49,778 nt of DNA, from positions 1 to 49,778 of the forward strand of contig CAJQRK010000060.1 in assembly GCA_905612305.1 (NCBI GenBank). Reading direction: 5' to 3'. Source of the DNA: an uncultured Flavobacteriales bacterium. Lineage in GTDB: Bacteria > Bacteroidota > Bacteroidia > Flavobacteriales > BACL11. The translations under genes and the position numbers were made by a program. The notes under the pieces are model-generated. The model saw only the letters and a program-made list of their open reading frames with translations. It did not search any database and was not told where the DNA came from. Below are positions 35,963 to 44,292 of the stretch, piece by piece (position 1 is the stretch's first letter; every line of letters begins with the position of its first letter).

Positions 35963-37351
35963 ATGTACAATAATATAAAAGAAGATTTATTTTTTTTTAA
36001 TGAGCTGATTAATGAGCTGATTAATGATGAGCTAATCAATCCTGTAGCTACGGCAATTACCCCTAATGAACTTCATTCAAAATTTGATTTGGAACTAAAA
36101 TCCAGTCCAGCTATTGCTGAAGATTTCAAAAAAGAATTAAAAAAATTAGTGCTAAATACGTCTAAATCATCTTCAAAATTATTTTTTAATCAGCTTTTTG
36201 GCGGCAGGCACAGTAAGGCAATTTTAGGTGATTTGTTGGCTGTTATGCTTAATAATAGTATGGCAACTTACAAAATTGCAGGTCCTCAAGTTGGTGTTGA
36301 AAAGGAAATAATTAAACAAGTAAATACTTTGATTGGCTACCCTAAAGGTTGTGGAGGAACTTTTCCAACAGGAGGATCAATGAGTAATTTTATGTCACTG
36401 ATAATGGCAAGGGATAAAAAAGATAAGGAGATTAGAAATAAAGGAATGCAAGGAAAATTAATTGCATATACTTCTGAAAACGCCCACTACTCTATTGCAA
36501 AAAATGCTTCATTTACAGGAATAGGGAAAGAGAATGTCCGCTATATTAAATCCAATGAAAAAGGGCAGATGGATATTACGTGTTTTAAAAAACAAGTAGA
36601 GGTGGATTTAGCTAACGGGTTATCGCCTTTTTACGTGAACGCAACAGCAGGAACTACAGTTCTTTGCGCATTTGATAAGCTTTCGGAGTTGGTCCCAATT
36701 TGCCAACGGCATAATATTTGGTTACATCTTGATGGTGCTTTTGGAGGAACAGTTGTCTTTTCAGAAAAATACAAGCATTTAGTGAGGGGAGCCGAACTTA
36801 CAGACTCATTTTGTTTTAATGCTCATAAAACTTTAGGAGCACCTTTAAGCACCTCTGTATTAGTAGTAAAAGACAAGGAAGATTTGTATAGTTCTTTTAA
36901 TAATGATGCAAATTATTTATACCAAACAGATGATGCAAATTATAACTTGGGACAAACTTCTTTTGAGTGTGGAAGAAGAAATAACGCATTAAAATTCTGG
37001 ACGCTTTGGAAAGCAATAGGGAAGGATGGTATTGCTAAGATTATAGATCATGAATTTTCTTTAGCTGATAGTGCAAGAAATTATGTAAAAGAAAATTCAG
37101 ATTACACTTTGTATAGTTTTGAGGATTCTCTTTCAGTTTGCTTTAATTATAAAGATTTTGAAGCTAAAGATTTATGCACTAAGCTATATGAAAAAAATAA
37201 GCTAATGGTAGGTTTTGGCAGTTTTCATAACAATACATTTGTAAGATTAGTCACTATAAATGGTGAAAATTTAGTAACAGACATTTTAAATTTCTTTAAA
37301 GTTTTAGAAGAATTCGCTGAGCAAAATTCAGACTTGATAAAAAGAATATAA
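35963..37351 (+). CDS. Pyridoxal-phosphate-dependent decarboxylase (group II amino acid decarboxylase family)
   Basis: This 462-aa protein belongs to the group II PLP decarboxylases (glutamate, aspartate, cysteine-sulfinate and aromatic amino acids). The fold is marked by FFNQLFGGRHSKAILGDLLA, TGGSMSNFMSLIMARD, WLHLDGAFGGTVVFS with the PLP-contacting Asp, and the Schiff-base Lys in CFNAHKTLGAPLST. The amino acid substrate cannot be read from the sequence. The ATG at 35963 is used; a TTG sits directly before it. An N-terminal 12-nt tandem repeat gives ELIN-ELIN-DELIN. The DUF6695-like gene follows after 16 nt. Confidence 0.88.
   Translation: MYNNIKEDLFFFNELINELINDELINPVATAITPNELHSKFDLELKSSPAIAEDFKKELKKLVLNTSKSSSKLFFNQLFGGRHSKAILGDLLAVMLNNSMATYKIAGPQVGVEKEIIKQVNTLIGYPKGCGGTFPTGGSMSNFMSLIMARDKKDKEIRNKGMQGKLIAYTSENAHYSIAKNASFTGIGKENVRYIKSNEKGQMDITCFKKQVEVDLANGLSPFYVNATAGTTVLCAFDKLSELVPICQRHNIWLHLDGAFGGTVVFSEKYKHLVRGAELTDSFCFNAHKTLGAPLSTSVLVVKDKEDLYSSFNNDANYLYQTDDANYNLGQTSFECGRRNNALKFWTLWKAIGKDGIAKIIDHEFSLADSARNYVKENSDYTLYSFEDSLSVCFNYKDFEAKDLCTKLYEKNKLMVGFGSFHNNTFVRLVTINGENLVTDILNFFKVLEEFAEQNSDLIKRI
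35999..36037 (+). repeat. 12-nt direct repeat in the decarboxylase N-terminus
   Basis: AATGAGCTGATT occurs twice in tandem (35999-36010 and 36011-36022), followed by a degenerate third copy (AATGATGAGCTAATC). The unit is four codons, so copy-number change would keep the reading frame and only add or remove ELIN units. Confidence 0.8.
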
Positions 37352-37367
37352 TTTTTATCTTTACCTA

Positions 37368-38018
37368 ATGAAAAATGATTTTATTATAACTTTAGCTTGG
37401 CCGGAAGGATTAGTAACGGCAGCTGGGTCTTGGTACGATTCATTACTAGCAAAAAATGGTAAATATAGAGTAGGGCATTCTGCCTTAGCACTTGTTGATT
37501 CAGCAACAAGTAAAATATATTATTTTGATTTTGGAAGATATCATACGCCAGATGGTTTTGGTAGAATAAGAGACACAGAAACCGATCCAGATGCCGGAAT
37601 AAAACAAAAGGCAATAATAATTGGAGGGAAAATTAATAATATTGAAGAAATTTTAATTGAAATTTCTAATAACAAATCTTATCATGGAGAAGGACCACTG
37701 TATTCCTCCATAATTAGGGATATTAACTTTAGCACGGCTTTTAATTATGCTAAAAAATGGCAAAAAAAAGGAGCAATTCCTTATGGACCGTTTATTCGAA
37801 ATGGAACAAATTGTTCACGCTTTGTAGCAACAATTAGCAGAAAAGCAGATCCCTCTTTTTTGAAAAAACTAAGACTGAAATTTCCTTTTACCATTTCACC
37901 ATCTCCAAAAAGAAATGTGTGTATTTCTAATCATCATTACCATGTAGTTGAAAATCATAAATGCATTGAGGTTAAAAAGAGTAAATTGAAAGCATACTTT
38001 AGTAGTATCGAAATATGA
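37368..38018 (+). CDS. DUF6695-like protein, possible permuted papain-fold hydrolase
   Basis: This 216-aa protein resembles a Flavobacteriia family I recall as DUF6695. A conserved His is in YRVGHSALALVD (His37) and a conserved Cys is in NGTNCSRFVATI (Cys149). The His-before-Cys order in such contexts is typical of circularly permuted papain-like folds (LRAT/YiiX/NlpC-like), so it may be a thiol hydrolase or acyltransferase; this is inference. YFDFGRYHTPDGFGRIRD is a further conserved-looking block. There is no signal peptide. It overlaps the next gene by 4 nt, forming a tight trio with the 91-aa and glutaredoxin-like genes. A weak -7 box TATCTTTA precedes it. Confidence 0.72.
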   Translation: MKNDFIITLAWPEGLVTAAGSWYDSLLAKNGKYRVGHSALALVDSATSKIYYFDFGRYHTPDGFGRIRDTETDPDAGIKQKAIIIGGKINNIEEILIEISNNKSYHGEGPLYSSIIRDINFSTAFNYAKKWQKKGAIPYGPFIRNGTNCSRFVATISRKADPSFLKKLRLKFPFTISPSPKRNVCISNHHYHVVENHKCIEVKKSKLKAYFSSIEI

Positions 38019-38290
38019 ATATAGAAAAACCCAAAAACATTGATTTAAACGCTCAACTGATTAAAGGTATTGGCGCAAGCTCGTGGTTTACCATAAAATC
38101 AGAAGGTAATTTGTATAGAATAGAAAGATTTTCTCCTGAGGGAGAATTAGAATGTACCAGGCTTTTCAGGGTAGAACTAAATACTTTCGACATCAATTAT
38201 GAGTATGAATTTACTTATATTTCACATTGTAAGGAGTGCACAATTTTACAAAATGACCAAACCTATAAATTTTATGCCAATGAATATTAA
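38015..38290 (+). CDS. Conserved hypothetical protein, 91 aa
   Basis: This small soluble protein has regularly spaced beta strands (SSWFTIKSEGNLYRIERFS, then ECTRLFRVE, EFTYISHCKECTILQ, TYKFYANEY). It contains a CKEC motif (C-x-x-C) near residues 74-77, which could be redox-active or metal-binding. I do not recognise a named domain. It overlaps the DUF6695-like gene by 4 nt and the glutaredoxin-like start by 11 nt, so all three are translationally coupled. A shared function is likely but unknown. Confidence 0.7.
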   Translation: MNIEKPKNIDLNAQLIKGIGASSWFTIKSEGNLYRIERFSPEGELECTRLFRVELNTFDINYEYEFTYISHCKECTILQNDQTYKFYANEY

Positions 38291-38513
38291 AGTATATGGT
38301 GCTGATTGGTGTTCTGATTGCCGTATTGCAAAAAGCTTTCTCAAATCAAAAGATGTTAAATTTGAATATATCGATATAACAGATACTAAACAAGCCATTG
38401 CTTTTGTAGAACAAGTAAATAATGGGAGAAGAGTAATCCCAACTTTAGTTATTGATGGCACAATTCATACCAATCCAGGAATTAATGGATTAATGAAAAT
38501 ATTAGCAGAATAA
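38280..38513 (+). CDS. Glutaredoxin-like thioredoxin-fold protein
   Basis: This 77-aa protein has the glutaredoxin fold: a first strand IKVYGADWCSDCRIAKSFL with the redox pair C-x-x-C near residues 10-13, then VKFEYIDITD, and the cis-Pro block RRVIPTLVIDG. It would reduce disulfides or mixed disulfides in the cytosol, using glutathione or another thiol. The ATG at 38280 (MNIKVYG) is chosen; upstream in-frame ATGs would add an unlikely extension within the previous gene. It closes the three-gene cluster before purF. Confidence 0.83.
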   Translation: MNIKVYGADWCSDCRIAKSFLKSKDVKFEYIDITDTKQAIAFVEQVNNGRRVIPTLVIDGTIHTNPGINGLMKILAE

Positions 38514-38517
38514 ACTA

Positions 38518-38525
38518 TACTTTTG
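38518..38525 (+). promoter_or_regulatory. -7 element TACTTTTG for the PurF-like gene
   Basis: This is a perfect TAnnTTTG match 19 nt before the ATG, just after the glutaredoxin-like stop codon, suggesting the PurF-like gene has its own promoter. Confidence 0.5.
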
Positions 38526-38544
38526 CAATTCCAAAAATACATCA

Positions 38545-40440
38545 ATGAGTGATTCAATAAAGCACGAATGTGGAGTAGCAATGCTCCGTTTGCTTAAGCC
38601 CTTAAAATATTATCAAGAAAAATATGGAACATCCCTGTATGGTTTAAACAAAATGTATTTGTTGATGGAAAAACAACACAACAGAGGGCAAGATGGTGTT
38701 GGTTTGGCAAATATAAAATTAGATGTTCCTGCCGGAAAAAAATATATCAGCAGAAAAAGATCAACAGAAGCAAACCCTATTCAAGATGTGTTTAGGCAAG
38801 TAAACAGAAGGTTTGTAGAATTAGAGGCGAGTAATCCGGAAAAACTAAAAAATCCGAAATGGTTGAAAGAAAACCTTCCATTTACTGGAGAGTTATTTTT
38901 GGGACATTTACGTTATGGGACTTTTGGAGAAAATACAATAGAACAATGCCATCCGTTTTTACGACAAAGTAATTGGAAAACTAGAAATTTAGCGTTAGCA
39001 GGAAATTTCAATATGACCAATGTTGATGAGCTTTTTCAGCAGTTAGTTGATTTAGGGCAACACCCAAAACAAAAAGCAGATACAGTTACCATTTTGGAAA
39101 AAATAGGTCATTTTTTGGATCAAGCAAATGATGATATTTATTATAAATACAAAGAAAATTTTTCAAAAAAAGAAATTACTGTAAAAATTGAAGATGAGTT
39201 AGATATACAAGATATTTTAACACAATCAGCTAAATATTGGGATGGAGGATATGTAATGTGCGGACTTTTTGGACATGGGGATGCATTTGCTTTAAGAGAT
39301 CCAAATGCGATAAGACCTGCCTATTATTATAAGGATGATGAAATTGTTGTAGTTGCATCCGAAAGACCTGTAATACAGACTTCTTTTAATGTAAATATTG
39401 AAGATGTAAAAGAGATAAAAGCAGGACACGCTCTTATTATAAAAAAAGATGGAAGGGTTGAAGAAAAACAAGTTCGCGAACCTTTAGAAAGAAAGGCCTG
39501 TTCTTTTGAACGAATTTATTTTTCAAGAGGAAATGATCAAGGAATTTATAATGAAAGATTAGAGCTAGGCAAGAGAGTTTTCCCAAAAGTACTCAAGTCA
39601 ATTGATTATGATGTAAAAAATACGGTATTTTCTTATATTCCAAATACAGCTGAAGTTTCTTATTTTGGACTTTTAAAAGGATGTAACACGTACTTAAATG
39701 AAGTAAAAACTAAGAAAATTCAGGCATTAGGAGAGAATCCTTGTCATGATGAAATTGCAAAAATAATGGAGATTTCTCCAAGAGCAGAAAAGATCGCAAT
39801 TAAAGATGCAAAACTAAGAACCTTTATTGCTTCTGATGATAGTAGAGATCATTTGGCGGCCCATGTGTATGATATTACTTATGGTATGGTAAGACCTACA
39901 GACAACCTAGTAATGATTGATGATAGTATTGTAAGAGGAACTACTTTGAAACAATCGATTATTCGAATTTTAGACCGACTAAACCCTAAGAAAATTATTA
40001 TAGTATCGTCTGCTCCGCAAATAAGATATCCGGATTGTTATGGGATTGATATGGCAAAAATGGGAGATTTTATTGCTTTTAATGCAGCTGTAAAGCTATT
40101 AAAGGATACTAAGCGGGAACACGTACTTACGGAAGTTTACAACAAATGTAAGCTACAAGCTGATTTATCAAAAGAAGATATGGTAAATTATGTTCAGGAT
40201 ATTTACAAGCCCTTTACTGCTGAAGAAATTTCTTTGCAAATAAGTGAACTAGTAACTCCTAAAGAAACAGAAGCAGTAGTAGAAATTATTTATCAATCTA
40301 TTTCTGATTTACATGCTTCTTGCCCTGATCATCTAGGGGATTGGTACTTTACGGGAAACTATCCAACCGCAGGAGGAGTAAAAGTAGTAAACAAAGCCTT
40401 TATTAATTATATAGAGGGTAAAAACAAAAGAGCATACTAG
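38545..40440 (+). CDS. purF: Amidophosphoribosyltransferase-like class II glutamine amidotransferase
   Basis: PurF makes phosphoribosylamine from PRPP and glutamine, the first step of purine synthesis. The N-terminal Ntn glutaminase begins MSDSIKHECGVAMLRL; Cys9 would become the catalytic N-terminus after removal of an eight-residue propeptide. EKQHNRGQDGVGLA and GHLRYGTFGENTIEQCHPF are glutaminase blocks. The PRTase domain has LVMIDDSIVRGTTLKQSI, the PRPP-binding motif. At 631 aa it is well over 100 residues longer than common PurF (about 470-510 aa), with extra segments near residues 50-110 and at the C-terminus. Bacteroidota often have a second, long PurF paralogue, so it may not be the main purine enzyme. 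Confidence 0.82.
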   Translation: MSDSIKHECGVAMLRLLKPLKYYQEKYGTSLYGLNKMYLLMEKQHNRGQDGVGLANIKLDVPAGKKYISRKRSTEANPIQDVFRQVNRRFVELEASNPEKLKNPKWLKENLPFTGELFLGHLRYGTFGENTIEQCHPFLRQSNWKTRNLALAGNFNMTNVDELFQQLVDLGQHPKQKADTVTILEKIGHFLDQANDDIYYKYKENFSKKEITVKIEDELDIQDILTQSAKYWDGGYVMCGLFGHGDAFALRDPNAIRPAYYYKDDEIVVVASERPVIQTSFNVNIEDVKEIKAGHALIIKKDGRVEEKQVREPLERKACSFERIYFSRGNDQGIYNERLELGKRVFPKVLKSIDYDVKNTVFSYIPNTAEVSYFGLLKGCNTYLNEVKTKKIQALGENPCHDEIAKIMEISPRAEKIAIKDAKLRTFIASDDSRDHLAAHVYDITYGMVRPTDNLVMIDDSIVRGTTLKQSIIRILDRLNPKKIIIVSSAPQIRYPDCYGIDMAKMGDFIAFNAAVKLLKDTKREHVLTEVYNKCKLQADLSKEDMVNYVQDIYKPFTAEEISLQISELVTPKETEAVVEIIYQSISDLHASCPDHLGDWYFTGNYPTAGGVKVVNKAFINYIEGKNKRAY

Positions 40441-40508
40441 CATCTAATAATCCAAGAAGTAATTTCTTATAGACTAGTTAATCAGAAAGAATAAAAACCC
40501 CACCTTAA

Positions 40509-42905
40509 TTATTGTTGTTCGGTAGTATAAATATTATCTTGCCACCAAAATTTTTGTTCTTTACTTACACCATATTCTGTTTTTGCTTTTTTAAATGCAA
40601 TTTCAAAAAAGTCTTCTTCAATAACAGGAATTAATTCTCCTTTAAATGCCCTTGTATTTATTTGCACAATATTTGAGTTAACATTTATTACATTCTCTAA
40701 TAGCGCCCCTTCCTCTGTTTCTTTCTCTCCTTCATCAATATGTTTAGGAGCGATAGTCATTTCATCAATTAAGTGAGTTGCACCTGCAAATTTATCAATG
40801 ATAAACATAGTGTATCTGATATCAACAGAAATTGTTCTTTGGATTTCATTTTCAAAAGCAATATCACCACTCATTGCTTCCCAGTTTCCGTCAAATGCAG
40901 TTCCTACAATTTCTCCCCAGGCATTAATAACTGGTGACCCAGAATTCCCGCCAGTAATGTCATTGTTAGAAATAAAGTTGATTCTTAAATTCCCGTCTTT
41001 ATCTGCATACCTTCCATAATCACCAATTTTGTATAATTCTTTCAGTTTTTCAGGAATAATAAATTCTTCATTTGTAGCATCTTCTTTTTCCATGATACCA
41101 TCAATAGTTGTATAATAATCATAATGCATTGCGTTACCAGGTTCATAATCCCCAACATTTCCATAAGTTGTTCTCATAGTTGAATTTGCATCAGGATAAA
41201 AGTTTTTATCAGGATTCATTTCTCTTAGCCCAGCTATAAACAACCTATTACCTTTATTTAATTTTTCCCTTACCTCACTTCTTTTCTCAGATATTTGCTC
41301 AATGTACTGATTATAAATTGACATTAATGTTTTATAAGCAGGATCTCTTTCTAGTATTGATAATGTTGGATTTTCTAAGAAGGCATAGAATTTTTCTTTA
41401 GTTGAAAAAACAGATTTGTTAAAAGTATTTGCCGCATAATAATCAAAGTCTAGTTTTTTAAATCCAAATAGTTGATTCTCTATTGTTTTAAAGATAGGAG
41501 AGTGTTGTGTTTTTGGAACATTATAATAATACATTTCCAACATTGCTCCGAACAGCTTCTGATCAACAGATGAATTATAATCTTTATAATAATCGTTTGC
41601 TTCTTTTTTTAATGCTCCTATTGCTCCTATTTTTTCTTTTTTATCAGTTGGTAATTGAGTAATTGCCCTATTCATCTTGAAAGCAAAATACATAATCTCA
41701 GACCCCCTAAAAACCGCTTCATTTAAATAAGTTCTGTTAAGAGCAATTGTTCTATTTATAGCGTAAGCACTCTTAATCAAATCTAGCGCTTCTCCATATT
41801 TTTCTATTCTTGAATCATCTTCAGCTACCCATACTCTAAAAGCATCTTCAATAGCAACTTTTTTGTCATATACCTTCATTCTTTTCAATCCTTTTGATTG
41901 TCCAATATAGTATTTCCAGTAGTTTGAAGTTTGGGCATATTTTGCAGCATACTGTAGCTTAATTTTTTTTGATGAATTCATCCCAGTTTTTATGATTGCT
42001 AGTTTTTCATCACGAATCTCTACTGTTGTTGGATTAGTAATATCTATTGCCTCTTGCACCCCATAAGATGTTAAATACCTATCTGTAGATCCTGGGAATC
42101 CAAAAATCATAGTGTAGTCACCATTTTCTACTCCATCCAATTGGATAGGTAAATGGTGTTTTGGCTTGTAAGCAACATTCTCAACAGAGTACTCAGCTGG
42201 CGTTCCATCAGGAGCACAATATACACGGAATAATGAAAAATCTCCAGTGTGTCTTGGCCACATCCAATTATCAGTATCGCCTCCAAACTTACCAATTGCT
42301 GATGGAGGAGCCCCTACTAAACGTACATCTTGGAATGTTTCGTAAGTCACAATGTAAAAATCGTTACCTCCAAAAAACGATTTGATTCTTGCATTATAAT
42401 GAGTTCCTTCAATTTTCTCATCAACAATAGTGTTAGAGATTTCACTGATTTTTGCATTTCTTTCTTTTTCAGTCATATCATCCGTAAGTTCTGCTAATAC
42501 ACGAGCAGTAACCTCCTCAATACTCACTAAGAATGAAACTGTTAATCCTTCATTTTTTAATTCTTGATCACGGCTCATTGCCCAAAAACCATCTTTTAAA
42601 TAGTTATTTGTAACACTTGAGTGGGTTTGAATTTGATCAAAACCACAATGATGATTTGTAAGCATTAATCCCTCCGGAGAGATCATCTCGCCAGTACAGC
42701 TTCCTCCGTTCAAGGAAACAATAGCATCCTTAAGTGATGAGTTGTTTACGCTGTATAAATCTTCAGCAGTAAGTTGAAGCCCATGAGCCTGCATGTCTTC
42801 TTCATTCATTGCTTGCAATAATTGCGGCAACCACATCCCTTCATCAGCAATTGCTGTTAAAGAGAAAACCCCCGCCATAACGATTGATAAAATTTTCTTT
42901 GTCAT
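40509..42905 (-). CDS. S46 family dipeptidyl peptidase (DPP7/DPP11 type)
   Basis: This 798-aa serine peptidase releases dipeptides from peptide N-termini in the periplasm. A signal peptide covers about residues 1-20 (MTKKILSIVMAGVFSLTAIA). The catalytic triad is visible: His in LTNHHCGFDQIQ, Asp in GGDTDNWMWPRHTGDFSLF and Ser in ITGGNSGSPVINAWGE. Specificity (hydrophobic DPP7 or acidic DPP11) is set by a residue I cannot place safely. The start at 42905 is preferred to an in-frame ATG at 42944, because the signal peptide begins there and a promoter -7 box lies between the two. It is monocistronic. The 68 nt after its stop hold only a weak 5-bp inverted repeat. Confidence 0.93.
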   Translation of the reverse strand: MTKKILSIVMAGVFSLTAIADEGMWLPQLLQAMNEEDMQAHGLQLTAEDLYSVNNSSLKDAIVSLNGGSCTGEMISPEGLMLTNHHCGFDQIQTHSSVTNNYLKDGFWAMSRDQELKNEGLTVSFLVSIEEVTARVLAELTDDMTEKERNAKISEISNTIVDEKIEGTHYNARIKSFFGGNDFYIVTYETFQDVRLVGAPPSAIGKFGGDTDNWMWPRHTGDFSLFRVYCAPDGTPAEYSVENVAYKPKHHLPIQLDGVENGDYTMIFGFPGSTDRYLTSYGVQEAIDITNPTTVEIRDEKLAIIKTGMNSSKKIKLQYAAKYAQTSNYWKYYIGQSKGLKRMKVYDKKVAIEDAFRVWVAEDDSRIEKYGEALDLIKSAYAINRTIALNRTYLNEAVFRGSEIMYFAFKMNRAITQLPTDKKEKIGAIGALKKEANDYYKDYNSSVDQKLFGAMLEMYYYNVPKTQHSPIFKTIENQLFGFKKLDFDYYAANTFNKSVFSTKEKFYAFLENPTLSILERDPAYKTLMSIYNQYIEQISEKRSEVREKLNKGNRLFIAGLREMNPDKNFYPDANSTMRTTYGNVGDYEPGNAMHYDYYTTIDGIMEKEDATNEEFIIPEKLKELYKIGDYGRYADKDGNLRINFISNNDITGGNSGSPVINAWGEIVGTAFDGNWEAMSGDIAFENEIQRTISVDIRYTMFIIDKFAGATHLIDEMTIAPKHIDEGEKETEEGALLENVINVNSNIVQINTRAFKGELIPVIEEDFFEIAFKKAKTEYGVSKEQKFWWQDNIYTTEQQ

Positions 42906-42927
42906 TTTTTCTTTTTTTTGTGAGATG

Positions 42928-42935
42928 CAAATGTA
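42928..42935 (-). promoter_or_regulatory. -7 element TACATTTG for the S46 peptidase gene
   Basis: This is a perfect TAnnTTTG on the minus strand, 22 nt before the ATG at 42905. Its place inside the longer upstream open frame argues for the shorter start. Confidence 0.5.
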
Positions 42936-42972
42936 ACGAAACACATATTCTTAGCTTTGAAAAATATTAACG

Positions 42973-42980
42973 TATTTTTG
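42973..42980 (+). promoter_or_regulatory. -7 element TATTTTTG for rluF
   Basis: This is a perfect TAnnTTTG match 17 nt before the rluF ATG, in the 92-nt divergent gap with the S46 peptidase gene. Confidence 0.48.
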
Positions 42981-42997
42981 TAGGAAGAAAATAAATC

Positions 42998-43738
42998 ATG
43001 AGCAGTCAAGAATTAACGCGAATAAATAAATATTTATCTGAAATAGGTTACTGTTCAAGAAGAGCGGCCGACAAATTAATTGAACAAGGCAGAGTAAGTA
43101 TAAACGGTAAGGTTTCTGAAATGGGAACTAAAATTTCAGATGAAGATGAGGTGAGGGTTAATGGAAAATTAGTTGCCCTTCTTCAGAAAAAGATGGTGTA
43201 TATCGCCTTTAATAAACCAGTAGGGATTGTTTGTACTACTGACCAAATGCGAGAGAAAAATAACATTATTGATTACATTAATTATCCAACTCGTATTTTC
43301 CCAATTGGCAGGTTAGACAAACTTTCAGAAGGGTTAATTTTTCTAACCAATGATGGTGATATTGTTAATAAAATTTTGCGTGCTCGCAATAATCATGAGA
43401 AGGAATATGAGGTAACCGTTAGTAAGCCAGTCACCAAAGAATTTATTGAAGCCATGGGAAATGGGGTTCCTATCTTAGATACAGTTACTCGAAAATGTTT
43501 TGTGAAACAGATTGATAAAAATAAATTCAAGATTATCTTAACTCAAGGTTTGAACCGACAAATCAGAAGGATGTGTGAGCACCTGGAATACAATGTGAAG
43601 AAATTAAAAAGGGTGCGTATTATGAATATCAAACTAGACATTCCTATTGGAGCTTATCGTGATTTTACTGCTAAAGAATTGAACCAAATCAATCAAGCGG
43701 TGGAGCAGTCTAATAAAACTTTTGAAGAAGGAAAATAA
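42998..43738 (+). CDS. rluF: 23S rRNA pseudouridine synthase RluF
   Basis: This 246-aa RsuA/RluF-family enzyme isomerises a uridine in 23S rRNA (position 2604 in E. coli numbering). An N-terminal S4 RNA-binding domain (about 7-60; RINKYLSEIGYCSRRAADK) precedes the catalytic domain with the active Asp in FPIGRLDKLSEGLIFLTNDGD. LRARNNHEKEYEVTV and LTQGLNRQIRRMCEHL are typical of RluF rather than RluB or RsuA. Length fits. After its stop, 44 nt separate it from the convergent DUF2480 gene. Confidence 0.93.
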   Translation: MSSQELTRINKYLSEIGYCSRRAADKLIEQGRVSINGKVSEMGTKISDEDEVRVNGKLVALLQKKMVYIAFNKPVGIVCTTDQMREKNNIIDYINYPTRIFPIGRLDKLSEGLIFLTNDGDIVNKILRARNNHEKEYEVTVSKPVTKEFIEAMGNGVPILDTVTRKCFVKQIDKNKFKIILTQGLNRQIRRMCEHLEYNVKKLKRVRIMNIKLDIPIGAYRDFTAKELNQINQAVEQSNKTFEEGK

Positions 43739-43782
43739 ATTGAAGAAGATTTTAGTAATAGGGTGTTGCGGCCCATGAAAAT

Positions 43783-44289
43783 CTATTTTTTCTTAAAAAC
43801 CGGAACAGCAGAACAAGCCTCACCAAACATCAAACTGCTAACAGTATTTTGTAGTTTTTTAGTAATGGCAATATAAAGGGGTTCTGTAAGTGGAACTTGC
43901 CCACAACCCTTTACAATTACTTTTTTATTTTCAAATTCAGTAGCGTCAATTGCATCAATATTATCAGAGAATATTTTCTGAAACACTTCTTCTTTTGTAC
44001 CAAAATGAACTTTGGAAGCAGAGCTATATAAATAAGAGGTAAGCAACATAAAAGCCCACATAGGCACAATAGCGCCCGAACTACAATAAAGAGCTACAAT
44101 ATTATCGGTATAAACAGAAAAGTCAAACTCTTTTAATGTGTTTCTAAAGTCCTTTTCTTTCAGAATAATTCCCTGAAACAGAAAATCTTTTACATCCAAA
44201 ATTGCAATAGTCTCTTTTGGGGAATAGTCCGTCAAATCAATAGTGAGTAAAGCACTATTTGCTACTCTATTTACAATTTCTTCACTCAT
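43783..44289 (-). CDS. DUF2480 family protein
   Basis: This 168-aa protein matches DUF2480, a Bacteroidota family usually found at the end of suf operons. LLTIDLTDYSPKETIAILDV and FQGIILKEKDFR lie in the N-terminal half. SSGAIVPMWAFMLLTSYL may pack against other subunits. A late Gly/Cys block KVIVKGCGQVPLTEPLYI and the ending FGEACSAVPVFKK hold conserved-looking cysteines. Its molecular role is unknown; context implies Fe-S assembly or insertion. It is 3 nt downstream of the DUF59 gene and is the last gene of the operon. Confidence 0.85.
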   Translation of the reverse strand: MSEEIVNRVANSALLTIDLTDYSPKETIAILDVKDFLFQGIILKEKDFRNTLKEFDFSVYTDNIVALYCSSGAIVPMWAFMLLTSYLYSSASKVHFGTKEEVFQKIFSDNIDAIDATEFENKKVIVKGCGQVPLTEPLYIAITKKLQNTVSSLMFGEACSAVPVFKKK

Positions 44290-44292
44290 TTT

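Noticed and set aside
38199-38279. Longer N-terminus for the glutaredoxin-like protein
   Set aside because: The extra 27 residues overlap the preceding gene and do not fit the fold, which begins at MNIKVYGADWC.
40441-40508. Terminator between the PurF-like gene and the S46 peptidase gene
   Set aside because: Only a 5-bp AAGAA/TTCTT inverted repeat is visible, with no adjoining T-run on either strand; too weak to call.
42906-42944. Longer N-terminus for the S46 peptidase
   Set aside because: The signal peptide starts at 42905 and a perfect -7 promoter box lies inside the proposed extension.
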